From a virus, in the IMG/VR virus record IMGVR_UViG_3300038417_000475, positions 21,152 through 85,151 of that record: a stretch of 64,000 nucleotides of DNA. One strand, written 5' to 3'. Every line of letters starts with the position of its first letter. Position 1 is the first letter of the stretch. This document shows, piece after piece, positions 7,606-15,402 of the stretch. Made by a program: the position numbers and the translations under genes. The notes below the pieces were generated by a model that saw nothing but the letters and a program-made list of their open reading frames with translations, was not told the origin of the DNA and did not search any database.

Positions 7606-8029
7606 GCAGATAGCTGCGCTGGATGATGAGTGCCCGGAGAAAGCAAGGCATCAAGAGGGCCGGCTGTGCTTTGAACCCGGTCATGCTCAGAATAACAAAT
7701 GGAGAGCTGTACTGCTATGGGTGCTTGGTAATCATCCGGCACCGTGGGGCGGTGGCGATGATCCAAACCCGCTGGCCACTCCGGGTGAGACTTACACCAG
7801 GTGGGATATCTCCCGCTTGGGAGCCGGCCTGGCACACGTCAGGTATGAGACCAACGACGATAACGATGACGGTGTCCCGGATCCAGGCCTGACCGTTTGG
7901 GAGCAGAATCTTACTCTGAAGACAGCCCTGGAGCTCTGTGGCCACAAGTCCCACACTGGCGCCTATGGGCAGCCGGTGGATGTCTATATCGATGGAGAGA
8001 AGCTCCTTACCTTCTCGTCAGGTGAGTAG
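7571..8029 (+). CDS. Hypothetical protein, 152 aa
   Basis: The second half (RWDISRLGAGLAHVRY and the later GQPVDVYIDGEKLLTF) looks like a genuine folded domain. The first half is less convincing: a different frame from 7623 has a CYGC pair, so a frame change inside the gene is possible. It overlaps the upstream membrane protein by 35 bp. Confidence 0.5.
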   Translation: MRRKKEIKEALKQIAALDDECPEKARHQEGRLCFEPGHAQNNKWRAVLLWVLGNHPAPWGGGDDPNPLATPGETYTRWDISRLGAGLAHVRYETNDDNDDGVPDPGLTVWEQNLTLKTALELCGHKSHTGAYGQPVDVYIDGEKLLTFSSGE

Positions 8030-8030
8030 G

Positions 8031-8291
8031 ATGCGCCGCAAGCTCTACTTCACCCAGGTATTGGATGTGCAGACCGCTTGGGGACCAGCCCGCCATCTTG
8101 TGGTCGGGCGTTATGACGGCAAGCCCGGTATCTCCTGGGATGTTCTACAGGCTTTGAAGAATGAAATGCTTGGGCCTGATGCCTGCGCCGTGGAGTTTTT
8201 TCCTCCAGCGCATAAGGTCGTCGATGAAGTGAATAGACGGCACTTGTGGGAAGTGCCCAAGGATTTGGAGCTTCCCATGAGTCCGAGATAA
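8031..8291 (+). CDS. DUF7694-like protein
   Basis: 86 residues from ATG 8031. The body (DGKPGISWDVLQALKNEMLG, then VEFFPP and NRRHLWEVP) resembles a small domain common in phages and known as DUF7694, with its invariant Ile-Ser-Trp and Arg-His-Leu-Trp. Function unknown. Confidence 0.6.
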   Translation: MRRKLYFTQVLDVQTAWGPARHLVVGRYDGKPGISWDVLQALKNEMLGPDACAVEFFPPAHKVVDEVNRRHLWEVPKDLELPMSPR

Positions 8292-8301
8292 GGAGGAGCA
8301 T

Positions 8302-8958
8302 TTGCCGAAGGATTTGACGGAGAGAGCAACAGAAGCTACAGAGGCGGCCAAGGAGCAATTCTGGGCGTTGATCGCTCGAGGTTTCCGGAAGCCAAGACGG
8401 GAGACGTTGATCCTCTCTCAGCTATCAGGTTCGATGACGGTCTCGGATGCCGTCCGCGAATGGGTGCTGAACAACGTACCCGGGGCCAGCATCCAGCCGG
8501 CGCATCCGGAGTCCGAACCCATCCGCTGCCCGCAGTGCAGGGCTGACAAACAAGGTATGAAGAAAGAACCGCAGGTCATGACGTTCATCTACAAGGATTA
8601 CCCGCAGAACAGCTTTGTGGCTCTGCTGGTCAGCCAGGGGCCCAAGAATTTTACTCTCAGGCTCAAGAGCATGTCTGAAGGTGGAGGCTGGCGGGAGGGT
8701 ACCTGGCAAACCGAGAAAGTGAAATACATCCTCATCACCGGCGATCGCCAGGATCTCGTCGACATGGTGAAAAAGGCCAGGGCCGACCATGAGGCAGCCC
8801 ATGAGAAACGCAGCAGGGACAGGCAAGAGGCGATACACGATTTTGAGTGCCAGTGGGACAAGGACCATCCCTACCCGCCATCCCTGGATATCCCGGGCCT
8901 TATCGCTCCCTATCTCCTAGTCCCTGGAAAGGCGGTGAATCATGATGGAAAAGCCTAA
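8302..8958 (+). CDS. Hypothetical protein with a CPQC knuckle
   Basis: A 218-residue soluble protein starting with TTG at 8302 behind AAGGAGGA. It has a helical N-terminus, CPQC near residue 75, a strand-rich middle and a long basic helix (KKARADHEAAHEKRSRDRQ) near 155-175. It overlaps the next gene by 17 bp. No family recognised. Confidence 0.6.
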   Translation: MPKDLTERATEATEAAKEQFWALIARGFRKPRRETLILSQLSGSMTVSDAVREWVLNNVPGASIQPAHPESEPIRCPQCRADKQGMKKEPQVMTFIYKDYPQNSFVALLVSQGPKNFTLRLKSMSEGGGWREGTWQTEKVKYILITGDRQDLVDMVKKARADHEAAHEKRSRDRQEAIHDFECQWDKDHPYPPSLDIPGLIAPYLLVPGKAVNHDGKA

Positions 8959-9307
8959 GGAAGAGAGATTCATCATCCACATGGTTATCATGAAAGAGCC
9001 CACGGTGCAGGTGCACAGCCACGGCATGGAGAAGGTCGGCCAGCCCAATTTCGTTATCATCGTCCCCTCTGTCATGGGCCGGTCGGCGGCTGAGATGCTG
9101 GGCGAACTCTGCCTTCAGGTGCTCGATAAGGGTGAGAGGTTTGAAATTAATCAGGTCTGCGACCATCCCTACTGGGGCTATTGGACCTTCGATGAAGCCG
9201 ACCCGGAGCTGGTGAAGGCGGAAGGCGGGCACAAGCTCTGGAAGATTGTTCCTCTCCCCATCCCTGAGTGTGCTTGCCCCGAATGTCTACGGAAGAGGAG
9301 GAACTGA
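8942..9307 (+). CDS. Hypothetical protein with C-terminal CACPEC
   Basis: A 121-residue alpha/beta protein ending in CACPECLRKRRN, a basic zinc-binding tail. ATG 8945 is an equal start candidate. The stop overlaps the next ATG (TGATG). It is probably cytoplasmic; no family recognised. Confidence 0.6.
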   Translation: MMEKPKEERFIIHMVIMKEPTVQVHSHGMEKVGQPNFVIIVPSVMGRSAAEMLGELCLQVLDKGERFEINQVCDHPYWGYWTFDEADPELVKAEGGHKLWKIVPLPIPECACPECLRKRRN

Positions 9308-9615
9308 TGGCCACAGAGATTCGCAGTAATGGCAGTCATTGGGCTGGAGAGGCCCCAGATACCATTGAGCAACTATTAGAGTGCCTCAGCAACCATGCCC
9401 TTGATAGGGTATTTGAGCAATGCGGCAATTTCTACGAGGTAGAGGGCGGCGGAAGTGTCCGATTCTTTGGCAACTTCCGGGATGTCTCCCATGTCTTCAA
9501 CATAACATCGGATGATCCAGAGGTTACGAGGAAACTCATCAAGGCTATTGACCTCAACAGACAACGACCGGACTATAAGAGCCAACCAAAACCGAAGGCT
9601 GGCAAGGTACCATGA
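9307..9615 (+). CDS. Hypothetical protein, 102 aa
   Basis: ATG 9307 overlaps the upstream stop. A central FFGNFRDVSHVFNI strand-helix and a basic Pro/Lys tail. Soluble; no family recognised. It is coupled by ATGA to the next gene. Confidence 0.6.
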   Translation: MATEIRSNGSHWAGEAPDTIEQLLECLSNHALDRVFEQCGNFYEVEGGGSVRFFGNFRDVSHVFNITSDDPEVTRKLIKAIDLNRQRPDYKSQPKPKAGKVP

Positions 9616-9914
9616 AGACTGCTCTCGACATTCCGGTTATTCTCGTGATGCTCCTGCTGCATTTGATAACCAATGGGATGGAGATTCTAGAGACAAGGCT
9701 GAATAACCTCAGCTCGCGCCTGGCGCTCTGGCGGCTGAAAGCCAATGACGCACTCGCAGACCTTGCCCTGGACCAGCACAAAGAGGATGTGGAGTACTGC
9801 AAATTTCTCCTGGAACACCGGAGAGAGAAGAAATTTCAGTGGGTGAATCTCTTAATACTTCTGGCAGGCCAACAGGCTGCCGGAGAGAAGGAGGCTACAG
9901 ATGGCTTTGAGTGA
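9612..9914 (+). CDS. Small membrane-anchored coiled-coil protein
   Basis: The N-terminus is a hydrophobic segment (IPVILVMLLLHLI), then about 70 residues of charged heptad-like helix (LETRLNNLSSRLALWRLKAN), and a second weak hydrophobic stretch near the end. The layout recalls spanin or bitopic lysis accessory proteins, but that is only a guess. Confidence 0.55.
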   Translation: MKTALDIPVILVMLLLHLITNGMEILETRLNNLSSRLALWRLKANDALADLALDQHKEDVEYCKFLLEHRREKKFQWVNLLILLAGQQAAGEKEATDGFE

Positions 9915-10095
9915 AGAAACCAAAGCAGGACTGACGAAGCTATTCACTGGCTTCGGTGAGAACATGGGAAAGGGGCTCTGGACCTCTCTCACGTATCTCC
10001 CCAAGACCAAGACAGTGTACCTTCAGACTGCCCCGGGCGGGAAGACGGACTCCGTCGAGGTTATCGAGAGTGAGCCTCAATCGGGTGGCCACTGA
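9901..10095 (+). CDS. Hypothetical protein, 64 aa
   Basis: A short soluble protein whose ATG overlaps the previous gene by 14 bp, with GAGAAGGAGG as RBS. The stop overlaps the next ATG as TGATG. No recognisable motif. Confidence 0.55.
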   Translation: MALSEETKAGLTKLFTGFGENMGKGLWTSLTYLPKTKTVYLQTAPGGKTDSVEVIESEPQSGGH

Positions 10096-10262
10096 TGCCA
10101 AACAAGGGAAGTTGGCATAAAGGCAAATGTCAGAAATGTAGGGTGTCTTATAACTGGACAGGCGGGCCCAGGTTGAAAGACGCCAGGTGCCCCAAGTGCG
10201 GTGGCAGCCTGTCATGGGTGTCATGGGATGAAGGTGGCCGTTGGGAAGTGCTCCATGCTTAG
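10095..10262 (+). CDS. 55-aa zinc-ribbon protein
   Basis: Two Cys pairs, CQKC (residues 12-15) and CPKCGG (32-37), spaced as in a zinc ribbon, with several Trp residues. ATG 10095 overlaps the preceding stop (TGATG). A typical phage zinc-ribbon mini-protein; role unknown. Confidence 0.65.
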   Translation: MPNKGSWHKGKCQKCRVSYNWTGGPRLKDARCPKCGGSLSWVSWDEGGRWEVLHA

Positions 10263-10275
10263 AAAGTGAGGAACA

Positions 10276-11349
10276 ATGCACAGATGGACGGATGAAGAGC
10301 GGGATATCGTCCGCCAGCGTTATGACGGAACAAGGGCATCGGCAGAGGCAATCGCCCGGGAACTGGGCGGCCTGACATTCCTCCAGGTCAGAGGGCAGGT
10401 CCAAAAACTGAAACTCGGCCATCCTTCTGAGAAGTGGAGCCCTGAGGATCTGGCGTTCCTACGTAAGAACTATGGGCTAGTTCCCGACGAGGTGATAGAG
10501 AAGAAGCTCAAGAGGACGCATAATTCCATCATCCTGACAGTCAAGCGGCGTTTGCAGATCAACCGCAAGTCGAACTTCTACACCGCCAGGGAGCTCGCCA
10601 AAATCCTCGGCATATCCTGCTCGAAGACCATTACGGAAACCTGGATGCCGCGCAAGTGGATCCGGGGAATAAAATCCCCTGTCCGCTGCGGCCCCAATAT
10701 CATGTGGAGTTTCAAGGAAGAGGAGATCACCCGCTGCCTCAGAGCGCGGCCCTACCTGGTAGAGATCTCAGATATCCAGGAAGAGCATCTCTTCCGCTCG
10801 GTTGTCCAGGAGGAATGGGATAGAGACCCCTGGTATGGTCTTGAAGAGGCGGGGTATCTCCTGGATGTCGGCGACAATGCTGTAGTCAAGTATATCAGGC
10901 GGGGAGATCTGCCGGCAACGAAGAAGACCGGCGGCCCGTGGCAGGGCGTGTGGATTGTCCGGAGAAGCGCAATAGAGGAGTTTCTGAAGAACGACCGGAG
11001 ATTCAAGGTCCATATGCAGAAGCTGGAAATGAGCCGGAAGGTCTTGAGGTTCGAAAGGGGAGAGGCCTGGATGCTCGGCAAACTCTGGCTCATCCTCTGT
11101 CCCGGCTGCCGGCGCCATGTCGAGGTCCTGGCCCCGAAGCAACTGGATTACAAAGAGATCGTGCCGAAATTTGTCGAGGCTTTCGTCAAAGGTGGCTGCC
11201 ACCATGACGAGAGGGCATCATTGATAGACTGGAAATCTGGAGAGCCCAATGGAAAGGCCAAACTTCTCACAAAGCTGATAGATGAGCACCCTACATGGTC
11301 CGCTTCTCAGATAGTCAAAGAGGCAGAGAGAATTGGAGGTCAAATATGA
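10276..11349 (+). CDS. Multi-HTH DNA-binding protein
   Basis: 357 residues. Residues about 1-45 and 52-95 are tandem SANT/GcrA-like helical modules (WTDEERDIVRQRY and WSPEDLAFLRKNY). Residues about 97-150 and 192-245 resemble MerR/excisionase-type helices (ARELAKILGI; LEEAGYLLDV to GVWIVRRSAIEEFL). A CPGC-R-R-H pair follows. The tail HPTWSASQIVKEAERI recurs in the small protein at 57195. It probably recognises a specific extended DNA site. It is coupled to the next gene by ATGA. Confidence 0.65.
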   Translation: MHRWTDEERDIVRQRYDGTRASAEAIARELGGLTFLQVRGQVQKLKLGHPSEKWSPEDLAFLRKNYGLVPDEVIEKKLKRTHNSIILTVKRRLQINRKSNFYTARELAKILGISCSKTITETWMPRKWIRGIKSPVRCGPNIMWSFKEEEITRCLRARPYLVEISDIQEEHLFRSVVQEEWDRDPWYGLEEAGYLLDVGDNAVVKYIRRGDLPATKKTGGPWQGVWIVRRSAIEEFLKNDRRFKVHMQKLEMSRKVLRFERGEAWMLGKLWLILCPGCRRHVEVLAPKQLDYKEIVPKFVEAFVKGGCHHDERASLIDWKSGEPNGKAKLLTKLIDEHPTWSASQIVKEAERIGGQI

Positions 11350-12023
11350 GCTATCGTGTATTTTTCTCTATGTCGTCAGGCCTTAAAGAGCCTATTACCG
11401 TACCAAAGGGAACACTGAAAGAAATCCTTGATCGGGTTACACTGACTGAGGAGACATTGGGGTTTGAGGCTGAGCAATACCGAGACAACCCTAAGCACTG
11501 GAAAGGTACTACACCAAAAGAGGGTATATCCGACAAAGTGTTCTGTGAGGTTGCCGAGGAACATAATCGTTTCGTCAGATGGCTCCATCAGAGGCTCGCG
11601 GAATGTTCCAAAACTCCGCCTGCTGATGGCGAGGTTATTACTCCTGAGGATGCGGCTTCATTCTGGCATGGCCTTACCATCATTGAGGTCCCAGCCTATA
11701 GGTGGACGGGTGATTATTACCGCGCCAGGATGGATGCCATTTATCAAGCAATGAGAGGGCATGAAAGCGAGGGCATTATCTTCGAGAGTAAGCGGCTGAC
11801 TCCAAGGCAAGCAGCCGACGTGATCAATCTTTTCAGCCCATTTCTCGACCTGACTGATTTACGTCTGGATGTACCGAAGGGTTGCGATCAACTAGCCTCA
11901 TCATCCGATGGTGGCTATGTGTGGTGTGAGAAATGTGGAGCTGTCACTCCTGAATATGCTGAGGCTTGCCGGAAGAAAGGTTGCCCTGCGAAGGAGGAAG
12001 AGGATGCCAACGGCAATTTGTAA
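11346..12023 (+). CDS. Hypothetical protein with C-terminal zinc ribbon
   Basis: A 225-residue protein from ATG 11346, overlapping the upstream stop. It is helical throughout, then ends in CEKC...C..KGCPAKEEE, a zinc-ribbon-like module. The next gene starts inside its last codons. No family recognised. Confidence 0.6.
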   Translation: MSYRVFFSMSSGLKEPITVPKGTLKEILDRVTLTEETLGFEAEQYRDNPKHWKGTTPKEGISDKVFCEVAEEHNRFVRWLHQRLAECSKTPPADGEVITPEDAASFWHGLTIIEVPAYRWTGDYYRARMDAIYQAMRGHESEGIIFESKRLTPRQAADVINLFSPFLDLTDLRLDVPKGCDQLASSSDGGYVWCEKCGAVTPEYAEACRKKGCPAKEEEDANGNL

Positions 12024-12321
12024 GAAGTGTCAGAAGACAACGAACTGGAGAAACCGGCGCGGGGTGAGACTCTCCGATATCCGGTGTGAGTGCGGTGGGG
12101 AGCTAACCAGGCGCGGCACGTCTGGTGTAAGAGCCCGAATTGCATACATCCTGAACAGAAGAGGGACTGCCGGCAGTGCCCTGAACATCAAGACCGCTAT
12201 GAGGCATACTGATGTCAAGAACGTCAAGAACGTATACAAATGCCGACAAGAACGTACACCGGCAAAGCCTGGGCTTCGAGATACCGGAAACTCCCAAGAA
12301 GGCAGATCTCAAACCGGCTGA
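12004..12321 (+). CDS. Zinc-ribbon protein with an apparent frame change
   Basis: From ATG 12004 the protein begins with CKKC and CECGG, a convincing zinc ribbon, but after about residue 32 becomes Arg-rich and unconvincing and runs 110 bp into the next gene. In the -1 frame the same stretch reads WCKSPNC then DCRQCPEH and stops at TGA 12210-12212, overlapping the next ATG in the coupling pattern used throughout this region. The real product is probably a four-pair zinc protein joined by a -1 shift near 12085, or the gene is damaged. Confidence 0.45.
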   Translation: MPTAICKKCQKTTNWRNRRGVRLSDIRCECGGELTRRGTSGVRARIAYILNRRGTAGSALNIKTAMRHTDVKNVKNVYKCRQERTPAKPGLRDTGNSQEGRSQTG

Positions 12322-12598
12322 AGACCTGGCGGGTGTTTTCTGCGATCCGATAATAGTCATGCCCAACGGATGGGGCAACGATCTGCCCCCCGAGATCAAG
12401 AAGCAGGTGACCATGCAGCGGTTGCTCCGCCTGGCGCGAAGTGCAGAGCATCCTGAGGAGCTGGAACTGGCCACCGATGCCGAAATAGCCTGCTACATGT
12501 TTACAGTGACTATGGACCATCCGGTGCATAACGAATGGGTACAGATCTATATGTTCGTCATGACCCGCTTCATGGGGAGAAGTTCCCGGAAGACATGA
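12212..12598 (+). CDS. Hypothetical protein, 128 aa
   Basis: The N-terminus is basic and disordered; the rest is helical (LLRLARSAEHPEELELATDA). It starts at ATG 12212, overlapping a TGA in the alternative frame upstream; its stop overlaps the next ATG. No family recognised. Confidence 0.6.
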   Translation: MSRTSRTYTNADKNVHRQSLGFEIPETPKKADLKPAEDLAGVFCDPIIVMPNGWGNDLPPEIKKQVTMQRLLRLARSAEHPEELELATDAEIACYMFTVTMDHPVHNEWVQIYMFVMTRFMGRSSRKT

Positions 12599-12774
12599 AG
12601 GTGACCGAGCTCTCGCAGTATGAGGAAAGCATGCTGCGCGACCTCCAGCGGTGGATAGTCCAGCAGCAGTTAAAGCATCGCGCTGAGGCGCGGCGGGCTG
12701 AGAAGGTGAAGAAAGTGAGAGAGGTGCCGAAGGTGAAAGAGGCGCAAACAGCTATAGCATTTGATTTCAAGTAG
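12595..12774 (+). CDS. Basic coiled-coil mini-protein
   Basis: 59 residues from ATG 12595, overlapping the previous stop. An amphipathic helix (LQRWIVQQQLKHRAEARRAE) is followed by a Lys/Val-rich tail. It may bind nucleic acid; no family recognised. Confidence 0.55.
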   Translation: MKVTELSQYEESMLRDLQRWIVQQQLKHRAEARRAEKVKKVREVPKVKEAQTAIAFDFK

Positions 12775-12786
12775 GAGGAGGAACTG

Positions 12787-13098
12787 ATGCCGAAGAGTGA
12801 TCTATATGAGGGTAGCCAGCAGACTATTGTCTTGAAGAATGGGCGACCATTGCCCATAGAGCCAAGCCGCAAGCTCGCAAGCAAATCAACAGAGTTCAGT
12901 TGGTCTTATGGTGGAAGTGGCCCGGCGCAGCTCGCCCTGGCCCTGCTCTACGATGTCACCGGCGATGAAAAACTGTCCCTGGATCTCTTCCAGGACTTCA
13001 AGTGGACCGTCGTGGCCGGGTGGGGTGAGACCTGGGTCATCACCGCTGACGGAATCCGGAAGTGGATCGCAGCTAAGAAGGCCGGACAGAGTGAATAA
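12787..13098 (+). CDS. DUF6166-family protein
   Basis: 103 residues matching the DUF6166 pattern: S-x-x-F-x-W-x-Y-G-G-S-G-P-A-Q-L-A-L-A (about 40-57), then GDEKLSLDLFQDFKW and a final Trp-rich strand. The family is widespread in phages and plasmids, function unknown. RBS AGGAGGA is strong. Confidence 0.75.
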   Translation: MPKSDLYEGSQQTIVLKNGRPLPIEPSRKLASKSTEFSWSYGGSGPAQLALALLYDVTGDEKLSLDLFQDFKWTVVAGWGETWVITADGIRKWIAAKKAGQSE

Positions 13099-13216
13099 CC
13101 AATGTAAAGCTATGGTTAAAAGGGGCTATGGGGGAGTCTGGGGGAAGTGCAAGCGTGCCGCTGTGCCAGGTCAAAGGTTCTGTCAGCAACACATGAAGAA
13201 GCACAAAGGGGGTTGA
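13091..13216 (+). CDS. 41-aa Cys/His mini-protein
   Basis: GTG start at 13091, overlapping the preceding stop. Pattern C-x(13)-GKCKR-x(9)-C-x-x-H, a compact zinc-binding layout, like the longer protein at 55312. The next ATG follows its TGA directly. Confidence 0.5.
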   Translation: MNNQCKAMVKRGYGGVWGKCKRAAVPGQRFCQQHMKKHKGG

Positions 13217-13420
13217 ATGGACGAGAACGAGAAAAAATTACAAGAGCTGCAGGAGTACCGGGATGCCATGATAAAAGAAGGCTATTTCAAAACTGCTGAG
13301 GCATTGATCATGTTTAAGCTGGAGTGCCGCAAGGTGGAAACTCTCATGGAGATCTCGAAGAGCCTGACCAGCATAGAGAACTGCCTATGGCGAGAGTATA
13401 GCGAGAAAAAGGTTCACTGA
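13217..13420 (+). CDS. Helical hypothetical protein, 67 aa
   Basis: Two charged helices (KLQELQEYRDAMIKEG and LECRKVETLMEISK) suggest a small coiled-coil protein. ATG right after the preceding stop with AAAGGGGG as RBS. No family recognised. Confidence 0.6.
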   Translation: MDENEKKLQELQEYRDAMIKEGYFKTAEALIMFKLECRKVETLMEISKSLTSIENCLWREYSEKKVH

Positions 13421-13429
13421 AAGGAGCTT

Positions 13430-13582
13430 ATGTCTGAAATCGAACAGGTTCCCGAAAATGTGAGTGCGGTTATCCATTACGCTACCCGATCTGGCGCATC
13501 GGATATCTGCGGCCAGGTCAGAGGTACGTCTGCACTCAGTGTGCAGCGAAGAAATACAGAGTCACTGAGGCGATTACTCTGA
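13430..13582 (+). CDS. Upstream frame of a possibly split zinc-ribbon gene
   Basis: ATG 13430 follows AAAGGAGC and opens with MSEIEQVPE. From about 13452 the coding signal appears to move to the -1 frame, which reads KCECGY...YVCTQC and joins in frame to the protein starting at ATG 13582. The frame listed here is low in family-like features after residue 9 and ends at 13582 (TGATG). Confidence 0.35.
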   Translation: MSEIEQVPENVSAVIHYATRSGASDICGQVRGTSALSVQRRNTESLRRLL

Positions 13583-13929
13583 TGGCAGCCAACTTGGGCC
13601 TCCAGAAGTGCTTCACTCACTTTGGCAGCCCTCAGTGGATTCCGCCGCAGTCTCCCGGAGAAGCGATTATCTGTAACCGTTGTCCGATGGCGGATGCCTG
13701 CCAGTCGATGACCGGAGACGGTGAAAAGTTGGCCGCCACCTTTAAGGACTGCCTGACTCGCATCGGCCCGATGGATACTCACGAGATAGAGATGGCCTAT
13801 GCCGCCTGGTGCAGGTACAACAGGCTGGAGCCTGGCGACTGGCTACACCTGGCCAAGTGGTTGGAATCCGGCCACCCGAAAGCGGATTACGCCCTGCAGA
13901 AGCTGGGCTTGAAGAAAGGGGGTGATTAA
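13582..13929 (+). CDS. Cys-rich protein, probably extending upstream
   Basis: A 115-residue frame from ATG 13582 with CNRCPMADAC, reminiscent of a 4-Cys cluster. Its open frame continues upstream to about 13440 without an ATG and adds a zinc ribbon (CEC...CTQC). A functional product therefore probably starts at ATG 13430 and changes frame near 13452, or the gene carries a one-base lesion. Helical C-terminus with Trp residues. Confidence 0.55.
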   Translation: MAANLGLQKCFTHFGSPQWIPPQSPGEAIICNRCPMADACQSMTGDGEKLAATFKDCLTRIGPMDTHEIEMAYAAWCRYNRLEPGDWLHLAKWLESGHPKADYALQKLGLKKGGD

Positions 13930-13931
13930 GA

Positions 13932-14411
13932 GTGAACAAGATACCCAAAGCTATAGAGACAGTGTTCCTGTTAAATGAGACCCATGATCTCATTGTCCGC
14001 GCGAGAGATCTGGGCCTCGGCATACCGTCGGAACAAGCGGATATTCTGCGTGCCGTCTCCCTTATAGAGAGCACCGAGAAGCATGCGACTCCCAGCAAGC
14101 TGGCCAGGATGATGACGAGGGCGCCGCATACCATGTCCGGGATGCTCAACCGCATGGAGGACAATGGCCTCGTCAAGAGGAAGAGGCGTGCTGACCCGAG
14201 AAAGAACATCATCTGGATCGAGCTGACCCCGAAAGGTCAGGAGGCCCTTAAAACGGCAGAGAATCAGCTGATTGCCGAAACGATCTTCAGCAGCATCGGA
14301 AGCGGCGAGCGGATGGAGCTGGTGCGGATACTGGAGAAGCTCCGGAATAAGGCGCTTCACAAGATCAAGGACCTCCAGCCTCTGCCATATGCCCTGAAAG
14401 GGAAGACATAG
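13932..14411 (+). CDS. MarR-like winged-helix regulator
   Basis: 159 residues from GTG 13932. The winged helix is clear: TPSKLARMMTRAPHTMSGML, then the MarR-type turn VKRKRRADPRKNIIWIELT and PKGQEAL. MarR proteins act as dimeric repressors, often ligand- or redox-responsive. A minus-strand promoter and a structured RNA lie just past its stop. Confidence 0.8.
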   Translation: MNKIPKAIETVFLLNETHDLIVRARDLGLGIPSEQADILRAVSLIESTEKHATPSKLARMMTRAPHTMSGMLNRMEDNGLVKRKRRADPRKNIIWIELTPKGQEALKTAENQLIAETIFSSIGSGERMELVRILEKLRNKALHKIKDLQPLPYALKGKT

Positions 14412-14416
14412 AGGTT

Positions 14417-14480
14417 GGAGCCCCGCCCAGCAGGTTACCGGGGGGAAGGCCTGTGGGCTTGTGGCCCAGGGCGGGGCTCC
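14417..14480 (-). ncRNA. Putative small structured RNA
   Basis: A perfect 12-bp closing stem (GGAGCCCCGCCC at 14417-14428 with GGGCGGGGCTCC at 14469-14480) encloses two smaller hairpins (CAGG/CCTG and GGGC/GCCC), giving a three-way junction. On the minus strand a TTGACA-19-TATTAT promoter points at it, and its predicted start falls on base 14480, the first base of the stem. No T-run follows on either strand. Confidence 0.5.
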
Positions 14481-14486
14481 TCCCCG

Positions 14487-14517
14487 ATAATATCAGCGGG
14501 ATGTCAGTGAATGTCAA
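14487..14517 (-). promoter_or_regulatory. Minus-strand promoter for the small RNA
   Basis: TTGACA (14512-14517) and TATTAT (14487-14492) with a 19-bp spacer. Predicted transcription start about 14480. Confidence 0.5.
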
Positions 14518-14551
14518 TAGGCTAAGCTGAATTGCAAAGGTGAAATATGAC

Positions 14552-14575
14552 ACCAGGCGTTGGCCTGGTTTTTTT
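14552..14575 (+). terminator. Rho-independent terminator
   Basis: A 7-bp perfect stem ACCAGGC-GTTG-GCCTGGT followed by a run of seven T. It ends the plus-strand unit containing the MarR-like gene. Confidence 0.85.
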
Positions 14576-14598
14576 GTATAATTTGGGAGAGGTGATTT

Positions 14599-14805
14599 AT
14601 GAAAATTGAAGAGAGAGCCGAGAGGTTAAAGAGATCTGCCGACCGCATGGAGAAGATGGCCAGGGAGGGATTTGACCAGTCGGGGAACGGCAAGCAGCCC
14701 AACATCCCCCGCAAGATCATCCGGAAGGAAGCTGCCATCCTGCTAAAGAGGACCATGGAGCTTTTCCTGGCCCTTTATGGTGAAGAGGTTGACTACAAGG
14801 ATTGA
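14599..14805 (+). CDS. Helical hypothetical protein, 68 aa
   Basis: A charged amphipathic N-terminal helix (IEERAERLKRSADRMEKMAR) and a second helix. RBS GAGAGGTGA. Its TGA is one base before the next ATG. No family recognised. Confidence 0.6.
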   Translation: MKIEERAERLKRSADRMEKMAREGFDQSGNGKQPNIPRKIIRKEAAILLKRTMELFLALYGEEVDYKD

Positions 14806-14806
14806 G

Positions 14807-15010
14807 ATGCCGTACAGAAAAGGCGGCTGGACACCTGAAGAGAAGGCCGAGGCGATTGGTAATGTACTAAAGGAAGCTGGCATTACCCTCCACCAGCCGA
14901 AGCAATGCCGATACTGCAATTTCTACAAGCGCAACACAAGATGGTGTAAGTCTCTTCATCGTACAGTCAGGCTAAGCGATGGCTGTCTAAATTGGGAGTT
15001 GAGAAAATGA
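14807..15010 (+). CDS. Cys-rich protein, 67 aa
   Basis: C-x-x-C (CRYC) followed by C-x-K-S-L-H and a Cys near the C-terminus, the pattern of small phage zinc-binding proteins. A Trp-containing N-terminal helix (GWTPEEKAEAIGNVL). It overlaps the next gene by 4 bp. Confidence 0.6.
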   Translation: MPYRKGGWTPEEKAEAIGNVLKEAGITLHQPKQCRYCNFYKRNTRWCKSLHRTVRLSDGCLNWELRK

Positions 15011-15402
15011 CTACGCGGGATGATTGGGAGTCTGCTGCCGGCAGAAAATGCGCCAAGTGCGGTCGGGAGGCTTACCGCCTGGTGAAAGGTATCTGTCTGC
15101 CCTGCTCCGGAGAGGAAGCCGATGAGGTCCAGCTCCTACGGGCAGTCGTTGAACTAGGTAAAGAGCTATCCGATGAGGATATGAAAATTGTATGGGAGTG
15201 GAACAAGGAACATCAGGTCTTCCTGGAAAGTCTTCAGGAGATCGCTCGAGCGCAGCACCTTACGTTTAATCCCAAGCTACATCTCAAAGAGTGGATAATC
15301 AGGCGGGTGGCTGCCGGCAATTTCTGTTTCACCCCGGGGCGGGCGTGCCCATGTCCACAACCGTCCGCTGTTCGCTGCCCTCTTCTTGTCCCGGGCAAGT
15401 GA
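15007..15402 (+). CDS. Zinc-ribbon and helical protein at a convergent boundary
   Basis: The N-terminus has CAKC...CLPC, a zinc ribbon, followed by a long helical middle. The last 25 residues (CFTPGRACPCPQP) look artificial and overlap by 74 bp the opposing gene ending at 15329. The functional protein may effectively end near 15330. It closes the left plus-strand block. Confidence 0.55.
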   Translation: MTTRDDWESAAGRKCAKCGREAYRLVKGICLPCSGEEADEVQLLRAVVELGKELSDEDMKIVWEWNKEHQVFLESLQEIARAQHLTFNPKLHLKEWIIRRVAAGNFCFTPGRACPCPQPSAVRCPLLVPGK

